From NCBI RefSeq assembly GCF_001467745.1, contig NZ_LNYG01000013.1, forward strand, positions 52,230 to 101,985: a stretch of DNA of 49,756 nucleotides. Reading direction: 5' to 3'. Shown piece after piece: positions 28,633-40,472 of this stretch (within the stretch, counting starts at the first letter, position 1; every line of letters starts with the position of its first letter). This DNA comes from Legionella jamestowniensis. Lineage in GTDB: Bacteria > Pseudomonadota > Gammaproteobacteria > Legionellales > Legionellaceae. The position numbers and the translations under genes were made by a program. The notes below the pieces were generated by a model. It did not search any database, had not been told where the DNA came from, and saw nothing but the letters and a program-made list of their open reading frames with translations.

Positions 28633-29262
28633 ATGCTAAAACCCTTTGTCCCAAATGCGTTTCGCTGCATAATAAGTCTTTTTTTCCAATCCATTATAAA
28701 ACCTGTGAGTGATATTTTATTATTTAACAAACCCTTCAACGTCTTAAGCCAATTTACTGGGGAAGAAGGGGATAAAACGTTAGCAGATTACATTAGCATG
28801 CCTAATTTCTATGCAGCCGGTCGTTTGGATAAAAATAGCGAGGGCTTACTTTTATTGACCAATGATGGGAAATTACAACATCGATTAACCGATCCTGCCT
28901 TTCGTAAAGAAAAATATTATTGGGTACAGGTGGAAGGTGTCCCCCAAGACAATGCGCTTTTACCCCTTCGACAAGGATTAATCGTTAAGCACACCCGATA
29001 CTTACCAGCAAAAGTTCGCCTGATTGAAGAACCTGAACTATGGCCACGAAATCCCCCTGTTCGTTTTCGAAAAAATATTCCTACCAGTTGGTTAGAGATC
29101 ATTTTACGGGAAGGTAAAAATCATCAAATTCGTAAAATGACAGCGGCTATTGGTTTTCCCACGCTAAGACTTGTGCGTCATCGCATTGCCAACTGGTCCT
29201 TAGAGGATTTGCAACCCGGAGAATATAAAAGAATCTGTGTTGATTTACGTGAATTAAAATAA
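28633..29262 (+). CDS. rluE: 23S rRNA pseudouridine synthase RluE
   Basis: Isomerises a uridine in 23S rRNA (U2457 in E. coli). 209 aa from ATG 28633; a GTG at 28705 just before [15 protein letters not shown] is an alternative, since the family fold begins there. The catalytic Asp is in [19 protein letters not shown], and the late [20 protein letters not shown] and [14 protein letters not shown] segments are typical of RluE/RsuA proteins. It converges on the giant gene, whose stop is 21 bases away. Confidence 0.9.
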   Translation: MLKPFVPNAFRCIISLFFQSIIKPVSDILLFNKPFNVLSQFTGEEGDKTLADYISMPNFYAAGRLDKNSEGLLLLTNDGKLQHRLTDPAFRKEKYYWVQVEGVPQDNALLPLRQGLIVKHTRYLPAKVRLIEEPELWPRNPPVRFRKNIPTSWLEIILREGKNHQIRKMTAAIGFPTLRLVRHRIANWSLEDLQPGEYKRICVDLRELK

Positions 29263-29283
29263 CTGGTCGCATTCCTAAAGTTT

Positions 29284-32200
29284 TTAAGAGAATTTATTCA
29301 TTTCGGCTGATTGTAATTTGTCCTCTTCTACAAGAGGAAGAATGTGTTCTTTTATAAAGCCAATCCGATGCGCCAATGAACCCTTATTGTTTTGCAAGGG
29401 AATACAGCTTAATAGGTGCAAAAGATCCTTAAGATTATTGATGGCTTTATCCTGGCCTATTTCTTCAATGATGAGTGACAGCTCTACCACATGGTGCCGT
29501 CGCCAGTGGCCATGGAAAAAGCGGGAAATGCTTGAATTTGATTTTGTATAATCATCAAGAAGCGCTCTCGCTTTTGCAAGCGGGTCAGCATGGTTATCAC
29601 ATATTTTTGTATAAGAGGCGGGGTAAATAAATGAGGGCACTTCCTCCTGGCTTTTCACATCACCGGGCACTTTTCTTCTGGCAATGATCTCTTGCACCAT
29701 TTTTGAAATAGCTGCCTTTTGTTTTTCGAATTTATCCGCTTCAAACGGATTTGCCGGTGAAACTTTACTTAGAGCGTTTAAATGTTTTTTAACGACGCGC
29801 AACAAATCTCGAAAAGTTGGTGCAGGTGTTAGCTGATATTTTTTTGCTTTTGTACAACAATAATTAAACGCTTTAAGCAGAGCATCAATAGTTGAAGCCT
29901 TAATCTCTTTTTCCAATAAAATAGCTTTAATTTCCTGTTCAGGGTAAGAAGGCATTTCTTTTTTAATCATACGCCTTGACAAAGCAGTCCCCGTCTGTAA
30001 ACGTCCTCCCATCGTCGCAGGATTTTGTGTCCCAATGATTAGAAACCCAGGGTTTGCAGGGCGTCTTCCTTCAGGTGTTTTCCCCATTAAAAGAGCATTT
30101 AAAAGCCTCTCCATCATCGGGGAACTGTTTATTTCATCCACCACGACAACAGCCCCCTCATCGAATGCTTTCAATAAGAGAGTCTTTTTATCTTCGAACT
30201 GCATGCTGACAGGCATGCGATAGAATATTTTTTCTCCCGGCTTTCTTTCTTTTACGGTTTTGTCAAAGTGGACTTCCTGATAACCATTTTGAATTAAAGC
30301 AGCAGTTACAAGCTCACTCTTGCCAGCACCAGGCTCACCTTCAATAAGGAAGCCATTAATACCGCCATACTTTTGCGCTGCATTTTTCCCTTCTCGACGT
30401 AACAAACGTAATTGCAATAACTCATTCAATTGTTGATAGATTGCCTGGCGTGATGCAGTGACTAAAAATGAAGATTTTTTATCCGCACTGACCGCTTCCA
30501 ATGTCTGTTTTATGGAGGGCTCATACGGTTTAAACCGTTCTTCAAACTTCCTTTGCTTTTCTTTAGGACATAAGCTTTCTCCTATTTCATAAGCGTAATG
30601 TTCCGCTAGCTCTGCTACCTTAAGTTCAGGGTGTTTTTTATGCGCTGCCAACACAAGCAGTGCCATCATCTGAAGCTCACGGGGCGAAATTAGAACTTCA
30701 TCACGGGAATGCTTACAGAGATAGCTATAAACGGAAAGGATGGGCTCGGCGATATCAAGTACTTCCAGTTCCAAATCCGTTTGACTAAAAACAGGTTTGA
30801 TTATTTTTTCATAAATAAATTCCTGCGGCATAACTTCAAAAAGAACCGCATTGCCATGGCGTACAAAAAATTGGGATAATTGTCGCTCCCCACCATAACT
30901 CAACGGATTACCTGCAAACACAACTTTGTGCTTATTCGTCAGGGGATGATAGGTTCCATCAATCAAAATGCCGGGAGGATTAGCAAACAAGCCTTCGAAT
31001 TCGCTCCAATCACGATTTTCAATATTTACTTCATCGATAAACAAGATTTTTTCAAGATCAGAAGAGTCAGTAGCCCAGGATAAAATTTGTGACTCTCCCT
31101 GGAACAACTTTTTATTTTCATTACATAAATGCTCTTCGACAAAGGTTGACTTACCAACAGCCGTTAATCCCGTGAGGTAGGCATAAGGTGCCTGTTTAAG
31201 AACCTTATTAACTGCTTCGAGGCGCTTTTGTATAAATGCTTCGGCCACTTCTTTACTGCTGTGTGGTTTAAACGTACCAAGCTTGATACGGCTCTCTAAG
31301 CGAAACATACCTTTCCAGGCATCTTCTGTCGATTGTTCAGGATGAATGCAATAATGATCAAGCCTGGCTTTAAGTTGGCTTAATGACTCCCTTTCCAGTT
31401 GTTCGCGGGTTAAAACCTTATCAATGGTTTCAGAGGTTAAAACCATATCAGGTGCTGCTTTAATATAGCGTTCCAGACAAACTTTTTTCTCCGCCACACT
31501 TACTTCATGAGACAGTGGATTTAGATATCGAAAGGCTTGGCAATCACTACTTAAGATGGCCAAATAGCCGCTGGGCTGCTGTGATTTCTGCCTTTCAAGA
31601 AGTAATGATGCTAAGGTGTCTGCCAATTCCTGCGAAACTTTGCCTTTGAGGATGACTTTCTTATTATTGGATAGCGCAGTGAGAAGCGCTCGTTCGCTTT
31701 GTGTAAATTCAAAGCGTAAGGTTTCCTGATTTAATGAACCCTTCGTTGCTATCAATAAATCGGCAGATTGACATTCGCTGACATCAATCACTTGCCAATC
31801 CCCGTTCTTATTTAATTGATCAACGGTACTATCAACGTCTGAACTTTGAATAATCGTGGTGTAAGTGACATCACCTGTCCATAAATCAGACTTTTCAATA
31901 ACTTCATGGGGTAGCTCGCCAGACAATTGTTGCGGGATAGTTACCCCTGGCGCTTTATGACAAATAATATTCACCTGATGTTTTTGACAGGTAGTTAAAA
32001 ATAGCGCCCATTCATCGTCTGACAGGTTTGACGTTAAATTGATCTCCAGCGTTTTTCCTGCATGTGACTTTAAAATTCCCGGAAGAGGTTCAAGTGTTTT
32101 TGATTGGTTATCACAATGATATTGGGTAATAAATTGATTAAATTGCGTGGGGTTTAAAACAACTGCATCCAGGCTAATGCCAAGCTCTATATGGATTCGG

Positions 32201-35200
32201 GTTTTCAAACTCTCCCAGTCATAACCTTCATTTTTAACAAGTGTTAGATTCGGGGGAATATCAATACAACGCCCAGCATGGTTGATTTTGCCATGTAGTT
32301 TTGCATGTTGCCAAAAACGAACAAATTTTTCATCCTCCCAGGGTGCGTTTTGCAGCTCAATGGTTTTGCCCGAAGTTAACGCAGGCACTAACTCACCCTC
32401 TTCAAAATAAAGGTTATCTTTCTGAAGAACCCACCGTCCCAAAAGCCTTTCTTCCCAATCGGCTAGATGATAAAGGTTTATCGTTACTACCTCACTATCG
32501 CTTGTCTTTTCAGGAACAATTAACGGGGGTGCAGCATCCTGTAATGAGTGTGATGCCAATGGACAAGCTTCAACTTTGTCAAATCGCGAGTAAAAATCTT
32601 CACCACGATAAGCCGTTGCTTTTGTTGGATTAATTAAACCAACTACTTTGGTCGAGTCTGGTAACAACGTCCCATCGGCCTTTCTAACATCATCCAATAA
32701 GCTGTTAAAGCGAACGATATCCGCTGCGGTAAAATTGGCATAGTTAACCAACAAAACAGGAGATTGTTTCGGATCCTGATTCGCTTGAAGAAAATCATAA
32801 AGGGGGCCCCCAGGCCCCTTCTTCACTATCCCTTTTATCCCCTGACGTTCCACAAAAGCAGCAGAACAAATCAAATCATTGGGGGAGTCAATGTAATAAA
32901 CAGGACGAGACGTACGCTTGGCATAAGACTGAAGGGAAAGTTGCAGTGCTTCAAGGGATGTATCATCGGCAATCTCAATTAAATGTTTGCCAATCTCATT
33001 TCGTTGAAAAATAGCCTGACAATACTGCGTAACAGAGGCAAACTGCGGTTTCTCTTTATTCCAGGTTTCAAGCTGTTGGATAAAAAGTAATTCTTCTTCC
33101 GAATGCAACTCAGGTTGATAGTTATCATGAAGTTTTAATTCCGCATCATAACCACCTAGATCACAGGAATGCCAATCACCATTCACATTTATTTCGACAT
33201 AGGCATGGCAACCATTCGTAATAACTCGTACCGGAATGTCTGGGTAATGTTCTTCAAGGTAGGCCTTAAATGCAACACTACGATGACGGCATGCTCCATT
33301 TCCTTGTTCCAAGATATAACGTAAATAATCTTGGCCTGTTGGCTCTTTTTTATCAACTTTAAGTGCCTCTTCACCAAAAAATTTAAAATGCTCCACAAGT
33401 TTTGCGAATTCTGCAGGAAGCGGCGTTTTAGTCTTTGGAATCTGTATTAAAAAATCGAGCTCTATGTTCTTAATCCCTTTTTTAGAGCGGATGTAGTATT
33501 GATTGTCACGCAAAGAATATTGGATTTCGACATTGTCAGCAAAAGGCTCCACATGAAAATGGGTCATCCTTTCTTGTGCTGACAGTGAACACACAGCTTG
33601 CCATTCTTCCGTTAATGTAAAGGCTTGTTTACCATAAAAACAAGAAGAACCAGGCTCTTGAGGTAGAGCTTTAGCCAACGAAAAAACATCATGAGGGCAG
33701 CATTCGATATCAATAGACTTTAGTTTGAGATCACCTTTTTTGACGAGCGAAAATGCGTCCTGCATTTTGCAAGGTGAATCGGTTACTTCCAGGTTATTGA
33801 ATACATTCTGACGGTAAAAACTTACATCCGGTATAGGAAATGATGAATCCGTAGGGTAAAAAATACGCTGAATATCATAAGTTGTTTTCGAGGTGTTACC
33901 GGTATGCGCATCAATAGTTTGCCGGGCATGGGCTTTGGAGTGGTTGACTCCACCATACTTTGCTTCACTCACCCCTTTTGTACCAGAGTGATGTTTTCGA
34001 ATTACAGCTTCTGGAGGGGGGCTTTGATCGGCATACCTACCTAATTTGCGAGATTTTAACAAGGTTGCGAGATCGTTATGTGTATACAAAGAGTGATCAA
34101 TCTGTAATGATTTTAAATTAGGAGCAGCATTTACAAGCCTGATAATTTCATCCTTAGTAATATTGCCGTCATCGAGGATAAGCGATTCAAGTGCACTGAA
34201 TTGACCCGAATCAATTAAAAAAGACCAATCGGTATGAACATCCCAAGCCTCTAATGACTTAAGAGAACCTGCTTTTGGCCAGATATTTGGTATTTGATGA
34301 GCATCACTTCCATAGAGCTCTAATTCTGTAATGTTTGTAGGCACTATGAAACTTAAATTACCGGGAACTTTTCGGATGTCCAAAGACAAATGCTTAAGGT
34401 TTGGAGTCTTTTCGAGGAGCTGATGAAATTCTTCTGTACTAAACGTTGTTCCTGCTAAATTAAGCGATCGAAGCCTGGGAAATACCGTCTGCTTATCCAG
34501 CTTTAAACCTTTTAAGGAGTCCGGTAATTTTAATTGATGAAGGTTGGGAGAAGCATTGAGTAGCTTACTTAAGTTATCTGCCGATATCTCACAATGGGTG
34601 AGCGATAAATTTATAAGATTAGATAGGTCTAATCCATGGATTAAGTTTTGCTTGATTATTACATTTGAGAACGTTAACTGGGTTATATTTTTATTTAATA
34701 ATTGGTTTAAATCCCATCCTGATAAATCCACTTTATTAAAATCAAGAACTTGTAAATGAGACAAGTTCAAATCATTCGTTGAAAATGCAGGCGAATTAAC
34801 AAGAGTAAGATAGGTTAAATTAGGCGCGCTAAACAGTAAATTTTTAATAGAGTCCCCATCTACGGACGAGTGGGTAATATTAAGCTCTTTTAAAAGACTT
34901 AGATCATGGTGGTTTATTCTTCCTTGATTAAAATTAGGACAACGCCAAATCTTCAACCTCTTTAGATTTTTGGTAAATGACAGGAAATGATTCAAATCCT
35001 GCGTTGTAGAATTTTCAGAAATTAAAATTACATCTAATAGTTGAGCAATATTTTCCTCTTGTAAAACATCATGACCGTAAGTAATTTGTCCTTTTTCCCT
35101 AAATTGCTTTAATTTACTATCTTTTTCACACAACAATTTTTTATAAGCGTTTGGAAAATTGACGCCAGGAAAATGGGCTTGTAACTCTGGAAGCCTTGCT

Positions 35201-35793
35201 AGAGCGGCATTGGAGAACTCATCAACTAAAAAAGTTTCTACTGGGGGCTTTGCATCTTTTATAGCAGCAACAATATTTAATAAATCCCCGCTAGATATCT
35301 GACTTATAGGAATTTCTCTTGTCTTTTCTTCACCGTTTGGGTCGAGCAGGGAATCTACTTGAAAATTATCAAGAATTAAAAGATTTTTTTTATCAAAACT
35401 CTGCTCCTCAGCTCTTTTTAAAATTTGATGGTAGCGATGAGGTTGTATTGTATAGCTCGTTGGCAACATCAATAAATTGTTTAAATTATCTTCCCTTAGT
35501 GGATGAAGTTTACCCTCATGCCAAATGTATAGTTCAAAGCCATCATTCACACATTCCTGCAGTTTCTTGATTACCCCATTCAATTGTTCTCTTGTCCATC
35601 TATGCATTCTCCAGTCGGCAACAAGTAATTGTTTCTTTTGCAATCGAGCTACAGATTTTGTTTGACGCCAGTAGGGTTTACTTCTAAGAAGCTGATTCAA
35701 GTCGGGTTGACCAATAGGTGCGTAGCTATACTCTGTTGCTGTTTGTTGCGTAAGATTGTAAAAGCTAAGTGGATACTGCCGTTCTTGAGCCAT
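29284..35793 (-). CDS. Giant LRR + transglutaminase-like + tandem AAA protein
   Basis: 2169 aa, the largest gene here; soluble, no signal peptide. Layout seen: residues 1-270 unrecognised. ~275-575 hold about ten leucine-rich repeats of 24-28 residues (SAPNLTYLTLVNSPAFSTND, ASPNLHQLKLPDSL, TPNLKHLSLD). ~800-890 form a Transglut_core-like domain with C835 (NGACRHRS), H863 (GCHAYVEI) and D878 (HSCDLGG). ~980-1050 are a degenerate AAA-like segment. AAA-1 has Walker A GLTAVGKST (K1548), Walker B ILFIDEVN (D1587-E1588) and sensor FAGNP. AAA-2 has GEPGAGKSE (K1825), VVVVDEINSS (D1886-E1887) and GTQNPATMGG, of MoxR/midasin (AAA_5) type. LRRs suggest host-target binding. Effector status is inferred. 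No clear Shine-Dalgarno site; AT-rich leader. Confidence 0.8.
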   Translation of the reverse strand: MAQERQYPLSFYNLTQQTATEYSYAPIGQPDLNQLLRSKPYWRQTKSVARLQKKQLLVADWRMHRWTREQLNGVIKKLQECVNDGFELYIWHEGKLHPLREDNLNNLLMLPTSYTIQPHRYHQILKRAEEQSFDKKNLLILDNFQVDSLLDPNGEEKTREIPISQISSGDLLNIVAAIKDAKPPVETFLVDEFSNAALARLPELQAHFPGVNFPNAYKKLLCEKDSKLKQFREKGQITYGHDVLQEENIAQLLDVILISENSTTQDLNHFLSFTKNLKRLKIWRCPNFNQGRINHHDLSLLKELNITHSSVDGDSIKNLLFSAPNLTYLTLVNSPAFSTNDLNLSHLQVLDFNKVDLSGWDLNQLLNKNITQLTFSNVIIKQNLIHGLDLSNLINLSLTHCEISADNLSKLLNASPNLHQLKLPDSLKGLKLDKQTVFPRLRSLNLAGTTFSTEEFHQLLEKTPNLKHLSLDIRKVPGNLSFIVPTNITELELYGSDAHQIPNIWPKAGSLKSLEAWDVHTDWSFLIDSGQFSALESLILDDGNITKDEIIRLVNAAPNLKSLQIDHSLYTHNDLATLLKSRKLGRYADQSPPPEAVIRKHHSGTKGVSEAKYGGVNHSKAHARQTIDAHTGNTSKTTYDIQRIFYPTDSSFPIPDVSFYRQNVFNNLEVTDSPCKMQDAFSLVKKGDLKLKSIDIECCPHDVFSLAKALPQEPGSSCFYGKQAFTLTEEWQAVCSLSAQERMTHFHVEPFADNVEIQYSLRDNQYYIRSKKGIKNIELDFLIQIPKTKTPLPAEFAKLVEHFKFFGEEALKVDKKEPTGQDYLRYILEQGNGACRHRSVAFKAYLEEHYPDIPVRVITNGCHAYVEINVNGDWHSCDLGGYDAELKLHDNYQPELHSEEELLFIQQLETWNKEKPQFASVTQYCQAIFQRNEIGKHLIEIADDTSLEALQLSLQSYAKRTSRPVYYIDSPNDLICSAAFVERQGIKGIVKKGPGGPLYDFLQANQDPKQSPVLLVNYANFTAADIVRFNSLLDDVRKADGTLLPDSTKVVGLINPTKATAYRGEDFYSRFDKVEACPLASHSLQDAAPPLIVPEKTSDSEVVTINLYHLADWEERLLGRWVLQKDNLYFEEGELVPALTSGKTIELQNAPWEDEKFVRFWQHAKLHGKINHAGRCIDIPPNLTLVKNEGYDWESLKTRIHIELGISLDAVVLNPTQFNQFITQYHCDNQSKTLEPLPGILKSHAGKTLEINLTSNLSDDEWALFLTTCQKHQVNIICHKAPGVTIPQQLSGELPHEVIEKSDLWTGDVTYTTIIQSSDVDSTVDQLNKNGDWQVIDVSECQSADLLIATKGSLNQETLRFEFTQSERALLTALSNNKKVILKGKVSQELADTLASLLLERQKSQQPSGYLAILSSDCQAFRYLNPLSHEVSVAEKKVCLERYIKAAPDMVLTSETIDKVLTREQLERESLSQLKARLDHYCIHPEQSTEDAWKGMFRLESRIKLGTFKPHSSKEVAEAFIQKRLEAVNKVLKQAPYAYLTGLTAVGKSTFVEEHLCNENKKLFQGESQILSWATDSSDLEKILFIDEVNIENRDWSEFEGLFANPPGILIDGTYHPLTNKHKVVFAGNPLSYGGERQLSQFFVRHGNAVLFEVMPQEFIYEKIIKPVFSQTDLELEVLDIAEPILSVYSYLCKHSRDEVLISPRELQMMALLVLAAHKKHPELKVAELAEHYAYEIGESLCPKEKQRKFEERFKPYEPSIKQTLEAVSADKKSSFLVTASRQAIYQQLNELLQLRLLRREGKNAAQKYGGINGFLIEGEPGAGKSELVTAALIQNGYQEVHFDKTVKERKPGEKIFYRMPVSMQFEDKKTLLLKAFDEGAVVVVDEINSSPMMERLLNALLMGKTPEGRRPANPGFLIIGTQNPATMGGRLQTGTALSRRMIKKEMPSYPEQEIKAILLEKEIKASTIDALLKAFNYCCTKAKKYQLTPAPTFRDLLRVVKKHLNALSKVSPANPFEADKFEKQKAAISKMVQEIIARRKVPGDVKSQEEVPSFIYPASYTKICDNHADPLAKARALLDDYTKSNSSISRFFHGHWRRHHVVELSLIIEEIGQDKAINNLKDLLHLLSCIPLQNNKGSLAHRIGFIKEHILPLVEEDKLQSAEMNKFS

Positions 35794-36034
35794 GATAAAA
35801 AAATAAAGTTAATTTGTATAATTTTACTACATTTTAGGAATTTTTTTATCTTTTACCCTGTTTTCTCTTTTGGCAATAACCTCTGTATAGATAAAATTTT
35901 TTAGAAGTCGCGTTGTTGCGCCCATATCAAACATCAAACATCTTGGGTTCCGCCAAGGTCAATGACTTCTTGTCAGAATTGCCAAGCTTCAAATATGACT
36001 ATACTAATTAAAAAATGACCTTAAAGCGCTTATC

Positions 36035-37006
36035 ATGTTTATGAAAGTACCTATAAAGCGAAAGGAAGACTTTCCATTTAGGCTAATTGATAAAATCGAA
36101 AGCCGAATTGAAGATCTAACCCCGGAAAATATCAATGAAATTCTTAAAGAAGGGGTTATTGTCGAATTAAATTTCATGAACGATGCGATAGACAGTATGG
36201 ATAAGGAGACATTGGATCTGTTGCAATCCCGCTTGAACTACGTCCTAAAATATCAGAACTTAGAACTTAAACATTTCTTGGAATTCGATATAAACTCATT
36301 ACAGCAATTGAGTCCCAAAATAGTAAAATCGGTGCTACAAAATCCTGATGTTGTTGAACTTCTATCGGATGATTGCCTTAAGAAACTACTCACCTTTAGT
36401 GAAGAAGTTGCCGAATTTGCCATTCAGCAAAAACACATTGGTGAGCGTTTAAATCAAATCAATACTAATCCAAACCAGCAAACTTTTCCCAGTTCCTGTG
36501 CAGCAAGGGCTATTTTATTAATGATGTACCATACGGATCACATTAATGAAAAGGAGTGTACTCCACTTAAAGAATTTGAAATTTATAAATCCATTTGGAC
36601 AACCCCTGGGGGTGTAGCTGATCCAGCAAAGCTCATGTCTTTTTTAGAAAATAATAAACTCAATGTCATTAGTATTGTCCTTGAGGACCGTGCTGCGCAA
36701 ACTTTGAAAAATGCCGAAGGGAAAGACCCTGGTTTGGTTGCTGCTTATGGAATGTTTAAAAATCGTAGTAAAAATTTACAGAGCATCCCAAACTCGGAAA
36801 AGTATGTCTTCCCTAATAACTCCACAGCGCTTGTGATGGTAAGTAGTAAGGATATGCCAGGTGGTCATCTGGTTTTCTGTCGCTCAAACGACGATGGGGA
36901 AATCACTGTAGTTGACCCATCCTCAGGTGAGGCCAATACTCACAAAAATTTTCATGACTTTATGAAAAACAATGATGATTTAGGTGTTCACTTTCAATTT
37001 TCATGA
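36035..37006 (+). CDS. Papain-like (C39-type) cysteine protease candidate
   Basis: 323 aa, no signal peptide. The first ~140 residues are helical and acidic with no family I know. The second half looks like a peptidase C39/papain-like fold: FPSSCAARAILLMMYH with Cys155 at the start of a helix, then PGGHLVFCR with His278 on a strand, then EITVVDPSSGE with Asp294. Order and spacing fit a Cys-His-Asp triad. It is divergent from the giant LRR/AAA gene with 241 bases between starts. Start ATG 36035, with another ATG two codons on; no good ribosome site. Dot/Icm effector by inference; it could also be an inactive relative or an acyltransferase-like enzyme. Confidence 0.65.
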   Translation: MFMKVPIKRKEDFPFRLIDKIESRIEDLTPENINEILKEGVIVELNFMNDAIDSMDKETLDLLQSRLNYVLKYQNLELKHFLEFDINSLQQLSPKIVKSVLQNPDVVELLSDDCLKKLLTFSEEVAEFAIQQKHIGERLNQINTNPNQQTFPSSCAARAILLMMYHTDHINEKECTPLKEFEIYKSIWTTPGGVADPAKLMSFLENNKLNVISIVLEDRAAQTLKNAEGKDPGLVAAYGMFKNRSKNLQSIPNSEKYVFPNNSTALVMVSSKDMPGGHLVFCRSNDDGEITVVDPSSGEANTHKNFHDFMKNNDDLGVHFQFS

Positions 37007-37008
37007 TG

Positions 37009-37030
37009 GTCGATGAACAATTTCATCGAC
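37009..37030. terminator. Hairpin between convergent genes
   Basis: GTCGATGAA-CAAT-TTCATCGAC, 9-bp perfect stem with a 4-base loop, just after the protease-candidate stop and overlapping the last codons of mreD. No strong T tract follows; a bidirectional stop signal is plausible. Confidence 0.5.
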
Positions 37031-37498
37031 TATATGCTGTTTTAGCCCTTAAGGTATCATCAGCCAGCAACCTTACCCAAGGCCATAAAATCATACTGAT
37101 TGCAGCCCCACCGACAGACATAATAAAGCTAATATGATATCCCATAAAAAGTTCTATCATCATGATTAACGTTTGATAAAGAAGGCAGAAAAAGCCAATT
37201 AAAGCCATTTGCTGCCCCATTGAAAAAAGGTAAAAACGCCGCGCCTTATTACTCGCAAGCCAGGTCACTACGGACAATGCAAACGCATGTTCACCAAGCA
37301 CCGTTGCCAATAAAACATCCAAAAGTAAGCCAACAATCAAAAGCAAGGTCACATTAAAATAATTGGGCAGAAAAAACTGCAAATATAAAATTAACATTAA
37401 TATCCAGGGGGGCCTTAAACCAGTTAAAAAATCTGGTAGTGGTAAGATAGTTAATGCCAGGGAGATAAGAACCGCAATAAATAAGCGTAAGTATACAT

Positions 37499-37502
<4 letters not shown>
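37023..37502 (-). CDS. mreD: Rod shape-determining protein MreD
   Basis: 159 aa, five to six membrane helices and almost no soluble part, as usual for MreD (162 aa in E. coli). It links MreC and MreB to the elongasome in the inner membrane. Its ATG overlaps the mreC stop (ATGA). Signature residues LPDFLTGLRPPWILMLILYL lie near the start. Confidence 0.93.
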
Positions 37503-39506
<2,004 letters not shown>

Positions 39507-39659
39507 TTAGCTTTGTATCGGGAATTATTTAACTGACTTTATAATCAGTCTTTTTTAATCAATTAGTGCAACTTGCTATAGATCGAAGGTGAATTTCACC
39601 CGAGTAAAGCGTGGAACGTAGAGCAATTTATTTTAAACCCAAACCAATGCTCTCCCAAT

Positions 39660-39737
39660 GACATACGTCATGTCGAACGGAGTGAGACATCTCCATGATG
39701 CCAGGAGATCCCTCACTTCGTTCGGGAGGACGGATGT
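39660..39737. repeat. Palindromic repeat, family B
   Basis: The left arm starts GACATACGTCATGTCGAACG and continues GAGTGAGACATCTCC. The right arm is GGAGATCCCTCACTTCGTTC and continues GGGAGGACGGATGTC. Arms pair over ~32 bases with a few mismatches. Same family as 15755-15819. Confidence 0.7.
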
Positions 39738-39988
39738 CTTTCCTGATGTTTGCCTCAAAGGGGCTAGAGCGCTCATAATGACTTGCTTCTAATACATGCT
39801 TCGCGACGGCTAACGCATCTTCTCAGCACGAACGGGTCCGTGCTACCCTTTTATAAAATGTTAAGAAAAAACTTAAGGCTAATTGGAAAGCTTTGTCCTT
39901 GAGATTCAGTGTCTTAACGCTACTTTCCGGATGCTGCGAACAAGCCACTGGAGGTAGGAAAGCAGACACACCATTATTTTCACTTAAA

Positions 39989-40014
39989 ATAATGGCGGAT
40001 AATTCCGCCATTAT
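39989..40014 (-). terminator. Intrinsic terminator of the comEA-like gene
   Basis: ATAATGGCGGA-N4-TCCGCCATTAT, an 11-bp perfect stem with a 4-base loop, followed on the minus strand by TTTTAAG, 24 bases after the gene's stop. Confidence 0.8.
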
Positions 40015-40038
40015 GCCCTAAAATTGCTTTAAAAAAAC

Positions 40039-40359
40039 CTAGTCAAGTGTAAAAACCTCTTGAAGTTTGGACAAGTTGTTCTTTACAAATTGTTTTCCTA
40101 ATCCCTTAACCTGAGACAATTCTTCAAGGGTTTTAAAACCATGGTGTTCTTCGCGATAACGAACAATTGCTTCTGCACGTTTTTTTCCAATGCCTTTTAC
40201 TGATTTTGAAAGTGTATTCACGTCAGCCGTATTTAAATTAATTTTACTAAGCGGCGCCTTTGTTTTGGTATAGTTAGGGCTGACAACTTCCACTTTGGCA
40301 TGAAGAGGAAGAGAGACGATACAAAGTGATAACACAGCAGCAAATAAATTTGCTTTCAT
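40039..40359 (-). CDS. ComEA-like helix-hairpin-helix exported protein
   Basis: 106 aa from ATG 40359, chosen because of AAGGAG 7 bases upstream and because it opens a signal peptide (KANLFAAVLSLCIVSLPLHA). The frame is open further upstream but runs through the preceding terminator. The mature part carries the ComEA-type tandem HhH: SKINLNTADVNTLSKSVKGI, GKKRAEAIVRYREEHHGFKT and LEELSQVKGLGKQFVKNNL. Such proteins bind DNA in the periplasm during natural transformation uptake, and Legionella is naturally competent, so this is the likely role. Separately transcribed from the M20 gene. Confidence 0.88.
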   Translation of the reverse strand: MKANLFAAVLSLCIVSLPLHAKVEVVSPNYTKTKAPLSKINLNTADVNTLSKSVKGIGKKRAEAIVRYREEHHGFKTLEELSQVKGLGKQFVKNNLSKLQEVFTLD

Positions 40360-40404
40360 TACTATTCTCCTTAATTGTTGGACTAAAACGGGACTAGTAT
40401 TTTC

Positions 40405-40454
40405 CAAAAAAACTGATCCCTTCACCTTCTTGCTTACCTGCAAGAAGGTGAAGG
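40405..40454 (-). terminator. Intrinsic terminator of the M20 peptidase gene
   Basis: CCTTCACCTTCTTGC-TTACCT-GCAAGAAGGTGAAGG (40419-40454), a 15-bp perfect stem with a 6-base loop. On the minus strand it is followed after 6 bases by T7. It lies 18 bases after the M20 gene stop and closes the ppsA-to-M20 transcription unit. Confidence 0.75.
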
Positions 40455-40472
40455 AGTATCGCAATATTTTGA

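Noticed and set aside
35821-35858. TTTACCC half site 25 bases from a TAAAAT upstream of the giant gene
   Set aside because: Only a half site, spacing differs from 23, and the -10 is imperfect; not counted as a third member of the palindrome set.
39534-39558. ACTGA-N8-TCAGT followed by T6 as a plus-strand terminator
   Set aside because: Only a 5-bp stem and no plus-strand gene ends nearby.
39823-40011. 62-codon minus-strand frame upstream of mreB
   Set aside because: It runs through the comEA-like terminator hairpin and has unconvincing composition.
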